NCBI RefSeq assembly: GCF_018294505.1
Contig: NC_057809.1
Span: 413,144,104-413,208,103 of the forward strand
DNA length: 64,000 bases
Direction of reading: 5' to 3'
Origin: Triticum aestivum
Taxonomy: Eukaryota; Streptophyta; Magnoliopsida; Poales; Poaceae
Positions 11,793-23,500 of the stretch are shown piece by piece. The number at the start of each line of letters is the position of its first letter. Position 1 is the first letter of the stretch. The position numbers were made by a program, and so were the translations under genes. The notes beneath the pieces were generated by a model that made no database searches, was not told the DNA's origin, and saw only the letters and a list, made by a program, of their open reading frames with translations.

Positions 11793-12235
11793 CATTTATG
11801 TGTCAAATAGATCATAGGGTTTCTCTGGTTACTCCCGCCTCCCCCTTTTTGGAATAGAAATCATGTGGTTATGTTCTCCCAATCCATGAAATCTGAGTAA
11901 GTTTCGTTAGATCTGTGTAGTGTATTGATTGTTTGAATGGTACAGGTGATAAGTGATTAGTTGTTTCATCTGTGCAAATGATTTCTGCTAGTGATCCGAC
12001 TAGGGTTAGTTTTCGTGCTAATAATTCCTAGCCAGGACTTGACAATTGATTTTGAGTGACCTACCTATGTTTGTGCCATTATTTTCTTCAAGATTGGTCT
12101 GTACATAGATGACTATGCTTAAAAATCGAACCACAATCTCTGGATATGTATAAATAAATAGCCATAAATTCCTAATCCTACATAACCGCATGTAATCAGT
12201 GATTTGATGCCAAATTTGTTTTACTATTTCTATAG

Positions 12236-12523
12236 GTGCTGTCTGACGATGTGGACAGCGAGGATGAAGATGTCCAGAGGAGGTACAACAGGCAAATCCT
12301 GAGGGAGCTTTATGAGGGAATGCATAACAGGCGTATTAGCACCTAGAACAGAGGCTATGGATGCCCATTTTGCAACCAGAAGCTTCATGACGCATATCTA
12401 AGTGTTCTGGCGCATGCAAGAGGATGGGCCGTTGGCTCCTTCAAGCAGAATTATTCTCGCAGGGTGGCGCACGATGCGTACGCCAAGTACCTGGAGAAGC
12501 TTCAGGATCGTGCCGGCCTGTGA
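12236..12523 (+). pseudogene. Zinc-finger gene, last exon with zf-XS-like motif
   Basis: Acceptor AG at 12234-12235. The frame reads through an acidic segment, hits TAG at 12344-12346, then encodes the C-x2-C...HA...H...AKYLEKL finger and stops at TGA 12521-12523. Finger spacing fits the zf-XS family of plant silencing proteins. Assignment is by motif only. Confidence 0.6.
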
Positions 12524-13172
12524 GATGAGATGTGGGATGGATGGAACTATATATGTATGCTTGAGTATGCTTAATACTGTTGAACTATGTACTACTTATG
12601 GTTGAACTATGCTTATCTAGGTGTACGCTTATTATCTATGTCTGAGTATGTTAATTATTTTGCCAAATTTTGGTAAAAATTAAAATGGGGGACCAATAAA
12701 CCAGGACAGAGGTAGTACGTCAATCACACACAGTTCCCAAAATTAGAACCGTGTGCAATGACTTTCATTTTGCCTGCTATGTCAATCACACACGGTTCGC
12801 TCTAGCAAACCGTCGCCCCCAAAATTCTTTGTGGGACAGAAAACCCTCACCACCCAATTCAAAAAAGAAGAAAGAAGACCCTCACCATCCCACGTCACAA
12901 AAACCTTCACCCCGCCCGCCACCCACCTCGGCCCCTCCGGTACGTTCCCCATTCACACCTGCACAAGCTCCTCCACGTCTATGCCATGGCACCACCTATC
13001 GCAGCGGTAAACACTTAGCTCGACGCCTGCCGCCGCCAGGCTGCCGACAAAGCCCACCGCATTTTGCCACTTCCGCTTGCCGCCACCTATCGCCGTCGAC
13101 TTTCTTAACACTGCTCGCGGTCGACCCAGCTCTGCTTGGTTGGGGAATCTGCCATACTGAGGGTTCTTTCTC
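12524..13172. other. Spacer between the zinc-finger and B3/F-box genes, with repeated CACACGGTT-type motifs
   Basis: An 18-bp motif GTCAATCACACACRGTTC occurs at 12719-12736 and 12781-12798. Related CACACAC/AAACGGTT motifs are dense at 53980-54480, beside the CACTA end. The GC-rich part 12900-13170 probably contains the leader of the next gene. An in-frame TGA at 13158-13160 precedes its ATG. Confidence 0.5.
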
Positions 13173-13184
13173 ATGGACGACAAG
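13173..13184 (+). pseudogene. B3/F-box gene exon 1 (four codons)
   Basis: ATG GAC GAC AAG followed by the donor GTAACT at 13185. An in-frame TGA 13 bases upstream of the ATG supports this start. Confidence 0.5.
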
Positions 13185-13717
13185 GTAACTAATTTAAAGA
13201 GATATTATCTCATCTCTTATCCCAGTTCATCTGCCTCCTTGAATCACCCGGCGGAAATCACCGTGAATTCATTTTTATTCGAGCTGATTTGAGGGTTTTC
13301 TTTCATTCATAGAATGTACAGTACGCTGATACTTTAGGACTTGGCGACCGTCGCTAGAGATTCCATCTCATCGTATGAGATAACTTGAGGACTCGCGTGG
13401 TATGTTCAATCTCACCCTAAATTGGTTGGCATGGCCTACTTTCCTGAACATATTCTAAATATTGCTACATTTGGATAAAAGGTGCCACATGCATCATATA
13501 TGTCAAAGGGGATTTCCCCCCTCTTCTTTCTATATTAGGAAAATTAATGATGTATTGTTCTTTCGATTACTCTCATATTTCCATGACATCATGCTTACCC
13601 TATCTGTTTAATTATAGACTTTTGTCCTTTGATTTCATCTGCTGTATAGTTCTTTCAATTTGGGCCCATATTAGCATGTTACCATATTTTATTTAACAAC
13701 CCTACCATTTTCTGCAG

Positions 13718-14003
13718 GACATCCCTCGCGATGCAACATATTATGCAGTGCACAATTTTTCCCTTTACATACATCAAGGCTCCACGAATGTCATACTGCG
13801 CACAAACCATGGATTTACAATCGTTGCTACTGTAAGACTTGATGAACGTGGTGACTCCTATTTTGGCACTGGCTTTTGGAATGAAATTGCAAAGTTTTAT
13901 GTACTGAAAGCTGGCACTAAAATTGCACTGCACATAGAAGGGCCTGGTCATGAGATATATGCTAACTTCCCCGACAAAACCATCCGTCCAGACTTTGTTC
14001 GAA
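13718..14003 (+). pseudogene. B3/F-box gene exon 2, B3-like domain
   Basis: Bounded by TGCAG (13713-13717) and GTAAGT (14004). It encodes about 95 residues with the second half of a B3 pattern: a G-x-S-YFGTGFW turn, then IAKFYVLKAGTKIALHI. The family call is by motif only; the conserved Trp of many B3 domains is shifted by one residue. Confidence 0.55.
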
Positions 14004-14193
14004 GTAAGTTTTCTTTTCAACTATCTGCATATGTTGACTTACCCAGCAATGTCAAATGAATTGTGTAGTATTTAAGCAACCAATTGCTATTCCCTTATCT
14101 TACTATATTCCTGCCTAATAACTTCTAGGTACCAATACACTTTTCTATTGCCCTGTTTTAACTAAATATTCCATGTACTCCCATTTCTATCAG

Positions 14194-14437
14194 AAAGCGC
14201 CGCTGACAAGGAGACTCCGGAGGTGGAGAACGGGGCTGCCAACAAGCGGAGGCCGGGAGAGCTAGAACCGCAAGCGACTCTAGCAGGCCTAGACTTAATC
14301 AGCAGCCTCCCCGATGATATGTTGAGAGTTATCATCTCCCTCCTCCCAATCAAATATGGGGTGCGGAGAACGCTCCTTTCCCGGCGGTGGCGCCCCCTAT
14401 GGAACTCCATCCCTCCCAACCTCATCGACACCCATGA
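14194..14437 (+). pseudogene. B3/F-box gene exon 3, F-box, cut by the Copia element
   Basis: Acceptor TATCAG at 14188-14193. Codon phase joins exactly to exon 2. A basic linker leads into [16 protein letters not shown] and SRRWRPLW, a standard F-box. It ends at the left target duplication CATGA (14433-14437). Confidence 0.75.
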
Positions 14438-16209
14438 TGTGGGATCGAAAGTATGTCTAGAGGGGGGGGGGGTGATTAGACTACTTGACCAAATAAAAAC
14501 TTAACATTTTCCCAATTTTAGTTCTTGGCAGATTTTAGCTATTTTAGGACAAGTCAAGTAATCATCACACAATTCAAGCAAGCATGCAAAGATTATATAG
14601 GCAGCAGAAAGTAAAGCATGCAACTTGCAAGAATATAAAGGGAAGGGTTTGGATATTTCAAACGCTATTGGAGACACGGATGTTTTTCCCGTGGTTCGGA
14701 TAGGTGGTGCTATCCAACATCCACGTTGATGGAGACTTCAACCCACGAAGGGTAACGGTTGTGCGAGTCCACACAGGGCTCCACCCAAGGGCAACGGTTG
14801 CGCGAGTCCACGGAGGGCTCCACCCACGAAGGGTCCACGAAGAAGCAACCACCCACAAAGGGTCCATGAAGTAGCAACCTTGTCTATCCCACCATGGCCA
14901 TCGCCCACGAAGGACTTGCCTCACTAGCGGTAGATCTTCACGAAGTAGGCGATCTCCTTGCCCTTACAAACTCCTTGGTTCAACTCCACAATCTTGTCGG
15001 AGGCTCCCAAGTGACACCTAGCCAATCTAGGAGACACCACTCTCCAAGAAGTAACAAATGGTGTGTAGGTAATGAACTCCTTGCTCTTGTGCTTCAAATG
15101 ATAGTCTCCCCAACACTCAACTCTCTCTCATAGGATTTGGATTTGGTGGAAAGAATATTTGAGTGGAAAGCAACTTGGGAAGGCTAGAGATCAAGATTCA
15201 TATGATAGGAATGGAATGTCTTGATCTCAACACATGAGTAGGTGGTTCTCTCTCAGAACATATGAGTTGGAATGATGTGTGTGTTCTGATGGCTCTCTCT
15301 TAGAATGAGAAAGAGGTGGAGGGGTATATATAGCCTCCACACAAAATCCAACCGTTACACAGTTTTCCAATCTCGGTGGGACCGAATCAATAAACTCGGT
15401 CTGACCGAAATAGTAAACCTAGTGACCGTTAGGAATTTCGGTGGGACTGACATGCAACTCGGTAGGACCGATTCGGTTAGGGTTTGGGCATAACGTAATC
15501 TTGGTGAGACCGATTACACAAACTCGGTGAGACCGAGTTTGGTAATTAGCTAACCAGAGAGTTGGTCAGGCAAACTCGGTGGGACCGATTTGCTCTTTCG
15601 GTGGGACCGAGTGGAACTCGGTGAGACCGAAAAGTTACAAAGGGGAAACACTGAGTTTACATTGCAATCTCGGTGGGACCGATTCGCTCTTTTGGTGGGA
15701 CCGAAAAGTTACGAAAGGGAAACAGAGAGTTTGCAACCCCATCTCGGTGGGACCGAGATCCTTATCGGTAGGACCGAATTGCTAGGGTTTGGCAGTGGCT
15801 AATGACAAGTGAAACTCGGTGGCGCCGGATAGGAAGAATCGCTAGGACCGAGTTTGGCTTAGAGTTTAGGTCATATGTGGATATGGGAAAGTAGTTGAGG
15901 ATTTTGGAGCATATCACTAAGCACATGAAGCAAGAGACTCATTAAGCAACACCTCATCCCTCCTTAATAGTATTGGCTTTTCCTATTGACTCAATGTGAT
16001 CTTGGATCACTAAAATATAAAATGAAGAGTCTTGAGCTTTTGAGCTTGAGCCAATCCATTTTCCTTAGCATTTTGAGGGTTCCACTTTCATATCCATGCC
16101 ATGCCAATCATTGAGCTTTCCTGAAATAATCATCTTGGAATAGCATTAGCTCAATGAGCTATATGTTGTTATGAATTACCAAAACCACCTAGGGATAGTT
16201 GAACTTTCA
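14438..16209 (-). repeat. 3' LTR of the Copia element
   Basis: 1772 bp. It contains a run of 11 G (14462-14472) against 7 in the other LTR. A dense array of CTCGGTNNNACCGA motifs lies at about 15370-15860. A TATATATA box at 15325-15332 is on the proper side for a minus-strand promoter. Confidence 0.9.
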
Positions 16210-16230
16210 ATCTCCCCCTTTTTGGTAATT
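16210..16230 (-). promoter_or_regulatory. Polypurine tract of the Copia element
   Basis: On the minus strand the sequence next to the LTR reads ACCAAAAAGGGGGAGAT, a typical plus-strand primer for Copia elements. Confidence 0.7.
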
Positions 16231-16744
16231 GATGACAACATATAGATCAAAGCTTCGACAAAAGATAATAAGCATGAAATATATCGTCGCTTTGAGAAGT
16301 ATGTGATAAGTAAGAGCTCCCCCTAAATTTGTGCATATTTAAAATTTGCTTTGGACTGCAAATGCACGAGGAGTTAGAGTCATGGGTTTCTCTTCCATGT
16401 CACATACATCTTGGTGGAGCGCTCAAAATGATAAGAATGAAATACATGCACTCATCACCAAGAATAGTGAATGATCACAAATGATAGATAGAATGATAAT
16501 ATTTAAGCAAGCATTAAGCAAACATTAAGTGTAGCTTATGATCAAACACATGATCATCGATGTCTCACAAACAATGACATAGTATCAAGCACTCAAAAGC
16601 AGAAAATGTTCGAAAAACCACCAAATAAAACAAGAGAGAAAAGCAACACTCTCTCTCTCGAAGCCTATGATCTATACATCTTCTCCCCCTTTGGCAACAA
16701 GTTACCAAAAAGTTCCTAGAAAATGCATAGCACTAGATTGATGC
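16231..16744 (-). other. Copia element, noncoding spacer before the 3' LTR
   Basis: AT-rich, no open frame. It contains a second purine-rich stretch near 16681-16700 resembling the polypurine tract, common in SIRE-type elements. Confidence 0.5.
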
Positions 16745-18781
16745 TCAGGCTTGATCTTCAGGTGGTGGTGGAGTCCGGATCACTCCAAGGACGAAGGCTT
16801 CTGTAGATGCTGAAGTAGTCACAGGAGTTGGAGCTGAGGTAGACGCTGGAGCTGAGGCTGTAGCTGGTGCTGAAGTAGTGGCTCTGGTGTCAGTGACTGG
16901 CAGTGCAGATGACCTCGGGCCTCGTGGCACTCTAGAAAAAGCATGAGTGGTAGTCCTTCCTCTCCTCTCATTCATGTCCTCCTGGAGCTGCTCCACTATA
17001 GACTAAACTTCTGTTACCTTGACATCCAAGTCATAGAACTTCTGTTCCATGATCCTCTCTAGGCTCTGCTGATTTTTAGTGAGATTGGCCAGACTTTGCT
17101 CAATTCTCAGCGAGGATGCAATCAAGTAACTGAGCTGCTCTTGTTTGGTCTTCAAGAAGTACTTAGATGCCTCCTCTTGAGTAGGCATCCTGGCAGCTTT
17201 TTCCTTCTTCGCCTTCTCCTTCTTTGCAAATGCTTGTGCAGACGATGGCTCATTCTCTGTCATCACAACTTCATTGTTCTCAAAATCTGGACGGATGGGC
17301 AGGTGTTCCTTATCCAACAAATATATGCCCGTGCCCATCTTGGAGTTGATGAGCTCCTGAATCTGAGGGGCATATCCACAGCTCCTCTTCTGATCTGCAG
17401 CTGTCCTCTTAATGGTTTCCACAATGAGACTCATGACCTTGAATTTCTGAGGCACGTCAAAGACATGAAGCAGGTTGATCGCGTGACCTCTGATCATCTT
17501 GTGATCTCCAGACTTAGGCAACAAAGTGTGCCTTAGTATCCAATTGATAGTAGGCAATCCTGAGAGCAGATAGTGCACTGAGCCAAACTTGAATGTGTCA
17601 AGAGCTTCATTGGGAATTTCCTTATACATGTTGGACATGGAGTTATGGTCCATCTTTTTCTTGGCATAGATATCCAAGTCCTCATCTTGCTCTTCTGGGG
17701 CATTGATGATCTGTGCCCACTCAGCCACTGTAGATTGGTACCTTGTACCCTCTGACATCCATGTAATCCTCCCATGTGGATAAAAGTGAGCTGTGGAGTA
17801 GAACTGCATGATGAGTTCCTCGTTCCACTTTGTGAGATTCTGCCCAACAAAGTCCTCTACTCCACACGCTCTGAAGCTGTCCTGAACTCCTGGGAAGTAC
17901 TCCTCATTCTCCTTGATGTAGGTCCAGTCGACCCATCTCATGTCACAAACGATTGGCTTCTTGTCAAGCAAAACAGTCTCATAAAAGTCTTGCTACTCCT
18001 TGGTGTGAAATCTGTAATCCACGGAAGTCCTTCTCCTAGAAGCATACGGGTTTGCTTCTCTCCATTTCCTAAGCCCTGAATCTCTCCTGAGCTTCATATC
18101 CTCAGCCACAGGATGAGCATCGTTGTGGTCTGGGATCTTGGGCTTGAGCTTCCGGAGGACACTCTCTTCCTCTTCTTCAATAGCTTCATGCACTGGGGCC
18201 TTGTTCTTTTCTGCAGCAGGTATACTCCTTGTGTTTCTCTTGGGTGCTGTCTTAGGCTTAGATGCAGCCTTGGGTGCTTCCTTGGGCTTGGATGCAGCTG
18301 TTCCTGATCTTATAGCATCTCCCATGAGTTTGGCTGCCTTGGGCGCTGGTGCAGCTGCCTCTTCTTCCTCCTCCTCCTCTACCATGATGGAGGCTCTCCC
18401 AAGCACTTTGGCTACAGTCTTTTTCACCCTCTCTTTCCTCTTTTTGCCGTCAGCTGCAACAGGCTCAATGGGAGCAGGTGCATGCTTCTCAGTTGAGGCT
18501 CTAGCCTTTGACATTGGCTGCCTCCCTGCTGGCCTCTTGACTTTCAGGCCTGACTTTGAGCTTTGAGCTGGCTCAACCCTTTTGGAAGTGGCCTCTTCCT
18601 CTGCCACATAGTCTTCATCCTCAGAATCAGACGTTCTCTTCTTCCTTTGGCGTGTGCCAGCCTTAGGCAGATTGCTGGGGGTGCTCCTGCTGCCATCATC
18701 AGAAGAACTTGAGGGGCTAGTGCCCTCACTCATCACAACTTGCTGCTCAGACACATTCTGGCTGTCACTTTGATCAGACAT
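16745..18781 (-). pseudogene. Env-like (third) ORF of the Copia element
   Basis: One minus frame runs from ATG at 18781 to 16745, interrupted by TAG at 17993-17995 and at 17003-17005. The N-terminal third is Ser-, Lys- and Glu-rich with nuclear-localisation-like runs (TRQRKKRTSDSEDED, KKRKERVKK) and an EEEEEEEAAA tract. The middle is globular, with MRWVDWTYIKENEEYFPG, FYSTAHFYPHGRITW and SVHYLLSGLP, and resembles a domain annotated in databases as 'putative plant transposon protein'. The C-terminus is predicted coiled coil (about residues 530-590), then Pro/Thr/Ala-rich. No clear signal peptide or membrane helix is visible, so 'env-like' describes position after pol, not a shown function. Both stops are explained by CAG to TAG changes. 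Confidence 0.65.
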
Positions 18782-20530
18782 GTTGCAAACTGACTGCTGA
18801 CCCTATGAATAGATTATGGATAAGATAGAGTGGATGAGCATCACAAAAAGCAGAGATTTTTGCAAAAGATTAATTCGAAAACTTAGTTTTAGTTTTCCAC
18901 AGAAAGTATCTCGGATCTACCGATTTTCAAACTCGGTGACACCGAAGCAGTTTTGGCACCAGAACTGGTGAACTCGGTCAGACCGAGTCACAGTTCAGTG
19001 GCACCGAGACTGCTAGGGTTTCACAGAATTCCAAAATCGGTCGCGCCGATAAGTTATTCTCGGTCAGACCGAGTTTCACTTGTGCAATGGCAAAAGCCAG
19101 ATTGGTGGGACCGAGTTTTTCAACTCGGTGGGTCCGAGATGGTTTCGGCGGAAACCTAAACCTAGAATTTTCGAACTAAACCTAATCTACGAGTGTTTTG
19201 ACTAGATAGAAGTTTATCAAACGTGGCAAGAATCATGATGATCACAATGTGCTAGGAATCAGATTGAGGAATAGCACAAAGATCAAGTCCATACCCTAGT
19301 TCGGCGTGGACTTGCTACGGCGGCAATGGCGGGGCAGAAATCCGTTGACAGCGGCGAAGACCAGCGACTGGAGGCTGCTGGCGGCGAGGAGATGATCCGG
19401 AGACCTCGGGGGCAGAGCAGGCTATCGCGCGGGCGAGGAGGTTTCGGAGAAATTTCCAAAATTCTGCCCGTCACTATATATAGCCCGACCCTGTCGGTGT
19501 GACCGAGTGGAACAACTCGGTGGCACCGAGATGCAAAACTGTGTGCAGTTTTTGCAACTCGGTGTGACCGAAAAGTTCAAATCGGTTGCACCGAGATCGA
19601 AAACCTAGATCAACTTAATGAACTCGGTAGGACCGAAAATGGAGTATCGGTCAGACCGAGATTCATAAAGAGGTTTTGGAAGTTTAAGTCTATGACGAAT
19701 CGGGGACTCCGAGCGCTCCTCACACAGAGTGGTTCGAATCTGACTTGATCAAATTTTGTGATGCAGCATGAATAGAGTTTGAGACGAGAAAAGCATAGAT
19801 AGCTAGAGGAGGTTCTTAGGCATTCTTGTCCATCCACTTGGCAAAAGAAGATAAAGCCAAACAATCAAAGCAACAAGTGGATGTCCTCGAATGAGTAAAA
19901 TATGCAATCAGCATGCTCACACAAATATGTGGCAAAGCATGCACATCCAATTCTAGCATCTATCAAGCAATTTGCGATGACTAGGTCATCTATATATGAG
20001 TATATTGACTTAGGAGTCAAGTGAGAACACTTGATCGTAGGTCATACTCATCGTTTAAGCTCAAGTGGGGTTACCACTTTTACATGAAGCATTGTTTTGT
20101 TCACATCTTTAGAGTTGCTTTAGCTCAAGTCTTAGAGTAAAGCTCCCCCTAGATGTGATATCCCCCCTAAGAGGGATGAACTAACCTTGGGTTTTGTCGA
20201 TGATGACTTCATGTAGATATTGAAGATGTGGATGCTCAATGTTGATGTAGATCTCTTGGAGCTATCCATTTGAGTGAATTGCACTTTCAATACCTACATG
20301 GGTTAGTCCCACAAGGAACAAACAAGGATATCCATAGACATAGAGTGATGCACACACAAGATGATGTCCATGAAAACTTTAGGTTACCTTGTCCCTTGTC
20401 TTACCAACAAGAGGGTTTGTGACTCCTTGAACTAGTGCAAGATGTGGAAGTTGATTGCACTTGTTCTTGCCAAAATGATAAGAGTGAAGTATGTTGGCGG
20501 AGTCACCCTCAAGAACTCTCTAGTTCTTCT
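18782..20530 (-). other. Copia element, region where pol should be; more CGGT/ACCG motifs
   Basis: No integrase, reverse transcriptase or RNase H motif is seen on either strand. Two clusters of the LTR-type motif CTCGGTNNNACCGA occur at 18915-19145 and 19490-19665, outside the LTRs. The sequence at 19990-20290 is AT-rich and unassigned. Confidence 0.65.
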
Positions 20531-23500
20531 TATTTTGGATCCACATCATCTTGATGGGAATCCTTGGAGTTGTAGTCGTACTTGATGAAGTAGAGCTTGA
20601 AGTAGTCTTGGGAATCCACTTGACTAAGGTCTTAGGAGCTTCTTTAAATGCATCAATTTCCTCTTGAAGCTTGTCCTTGCCTTTTTGCTCGTAGTCTTGT
20701 GGTGGAAGATCATCTTGAGCTTGTGTCCCCTTGAAAGAAGTATACTTCTCTTGTTAAGGGACAAACTTCGTCTTGGGGTATTGATCTTCTTCCCATTCAA
20801 CTCCATTGGCATTGAACTTTCGTTCAAAACCAACACCTTGATTCTTCCGGTGCATTCCTTGCTTGCGCACAATTTCCTCGAATTGCTTACTCCCGGCAAG
20901 GCTTTTGTACACTCCTTTCTCTATAATTCCCTTCAATAAGCTATTTTCTTGCTCAAGTGTAACTTGGCTAAGAGAATCATTAGTGGAATCAAGAGAACTA
21001 CTAGAAGCAACAATATTGGATTTAGCATGATCATTGTTACTACTAGAGGAAGAATCTTTCTTGTTAGACTTGACTTGAGGCATGTAAGTGGATAAGAGTA
21101 AACGCTTGGCAATGTAAGAAGAACTTTTCTTGCGGAGATCATCATTGATTGCCTTTAAGAACTCATGCTCTTGCTCAAGATTGAGCTTTTCAAAGCATAG
21201 TTTCTCATGAGCTCTTAAAAGTTCTCGATGATCTTCGAAGATAGTGTCATGAGCTAACTTAAGAGTTTTTAGTTCTTTAGTTAGAGCCTCAATCTTCTCC
21301 TTGTCATTGTCATTTGTTTTATCTTGATTAGCATGATTAATTGGTCTTTCATCATAGTATTCATCACTAGAGTTGTCACCAATCAAATCATCACCTAACA
21401 AGTCATCTTCATCACTATTGAAATCAACATACTCGGGGTGTGTTACCTTAGGACCTTTGGCCATGAAGCATCTTCCAATTCCTTCATTTGGTGAGTCAAA
21501 TATGTCGTAGGAGTTGGTTGTCACAAGTGCTAGACCGGCAACACCTTCATCTTGAGTATCTTCGGAGTCGGAGTGCTAACTTCTCTCGGAGTGGCTGTCG
21601 GAGTCGGATCCGGATACCCATTCACCAACATGAGCTTGATGTCTTCGTCTTGTGTAGCTCCTTGATGATTTTTCCTTCCTTTCTGAATCCTTGCTTCTCC
21701 GTGAGTATCTTTGTTCATAACGATCATCTCTACTCCTTCTCTCTCTTGGTGGTGATCCTTTGCTTCTTCTTTTTGGAGAATCTTCTCTTCTCTTGTAGGG
21801 ATCCGTACACTCATTGGAATAGTGTCCGGGTCTTCCACAATTGTAACAATTTCGCTCTCGACTAGAAGATCTTTTGTCATTGTAGGACCTTGATTTGGAG
21901 CTTCTATTCTTGTACAACTTGTTGAAGTTCTTCACCATTAAGCTCAATTCTTCATTGAAGTCTTGTTTCTCACTTGATGATGTAGGGGCTTCACATGAAG
22001 CTTTGTAGGCACCACTTGATTTGTTGTGAAGTTCCTCTTTATCCTTAAGTGACATATCATGAGCAACAATCCTTCCAATCACCTCCGTTGGCTTGAGATC
22101 TTTGTAATTGGGCATCATTTGGATCAATGTGCACACGGTATCATATTTTCCATCCAAGGCTCTTAGGATCTTCTTGATGATGAATTTATCGGTCATCTCT
22201 TCACTTCCTAAGCCGGCAATCTCATTTGTGATGAGAGCAAGCCTAGAGTACATTTCAGCGACACCTTCACCATCCTTCATCTTGAACTTGTCAAGTTGGC
22301 TTTGAAGCACATCCAACTTGGATTCCTTGACGGAGTCGGTACCTTCGTGCATATCAATCAAAGTGTCCCAAATTTCCTTTGCATTCTCAAGGCGGCTGAT
22401 TTTGTTGAATTCTTCGGGGCACAATCCGTTGAAGAGAATATCACAAGCTTGAGCATTGTATTGCAACATCTTCACGGTTTGGTTCTGTCAGGACCCCGAC
22501 TCGATGCCACATAGATCTAGCATGTAACACTTCATATCACTTTGCGGCCTCACGCACGGTATTCCCACGGGTGTCGCCTTACCTTTACCCGGGACCGTTT
22601 GCGCCTTTTGGCACACGTATATGACAGTGTCGCTAGCATCCATATGATAAGGAGCCCGGGCTGACATGGCTAGTCGTAAACCCAAAGTGGCACAGACTTA
22701 CAGGGACAGGCATCCATGACCCAGCTTCGAACGTGTCGGTCATCAGCAAGTGGGTCCGGGCTGTAGCACTGGGCTAGCAGGACTCCGGTAAACCGGGCTG
22801 TAGCGGGCTAACAGGACTCCGGTACTCAAAGCGTGACATTTCCCCGAAGGGACAGACACAGGAACGAAGAAGGACACATGCCGGCCAGCCTAAGTGTTCC
22901 GGAGCAGTAGCAAGCTACCATGGCTCGGTGGAAACACTAGGAGACATTTCCCAGTAAGAGAGGCTACTAAAGATAAACAACTAGATGGTCAGATCCCACA
23001 CATACCAAGCATTTCAATAGCATACACACAATATGCTCGATATGTGCAAATACAACATGGCATCACAACATGACTCTACGACTCAAGTAATTTATTCAAT
23101 AGGCTCCGAGGAGCGAGATATTACAAACATGGGTCTCATGACCCAACAATCAGAGCATACAAGTCAAAGCACAAGCGGAAGCTATCATGTCTGAGTACAG
23201 ACATCTATAAATGAAAAAGGCTGAGAAGCCTGACTATCTATCAGATCCTGCCGAGGGCACAAGATCGTAGCTGAGGTATCAAGCTAAACGTCGAAGTCCA
23301 CGTGGAACTACTAGTGAGACTGAAGTCTCTCTGCAAAAATGTAAAATAGGCAAACGTGAATACAAATGTACCCAGCAAGACTTACATCAGATCTATCTAC
23401 ATATGCATCATTATCAACAAAGGGGATGGTGGAGTTTGACTGCAGCAAGCCAGCTTTGACTCGGTGGCTAACCTGAACTACGACTGCAATGCAACTTTTT

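Larger units (their letters stand above)
2766..12523 (+). pseudogene. XS-type zinc-finger gene, split by a retrotransposon and carrying a nonsense codon
   Basis: The visible coding parts are 2766-2860, 11594-about 11792 and 12236-12523. The first two parts keep one reading frame across the retrotransposon if one copy of the 5-bp target duplication is removed. They encode an acidic N-terminal region with repeated Asp/Ser/Gly blocks (DDHSGD-like). The last exon follows a TATAG acceptor at 12235. It encodes an acidic stretch, then a zinc-finger-like segment with CPFC, an H-A pair about 13 residues on, a second His and a final AKYLEKL helix. This pattern resembles the zf-XS domain of SGS3/X1-type plant proteins involved in RNA silencing, but the XS domain itself is not visible. 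An in-frame TAG lies at 12344-12346, before the finger. The donor site of exon 1 is uncertain. With an 8.7-kb insertion and a stop it is very unlikely to work. Confidence 0.65.

Noticed and set aside
15305..15802. Apparent repeat protein with WDR/GGTE-type units in the Copia LTR
   Set aside because: It is the translation of the CTCGGTNNNACCGA array, present in both LTRs, and has no gene context.
16745..18781. Viral envelope protein in the Copia element
   Set aside because: No signal peptide, membrane helix or cleavage site is visible; only its position after pol is env-like.
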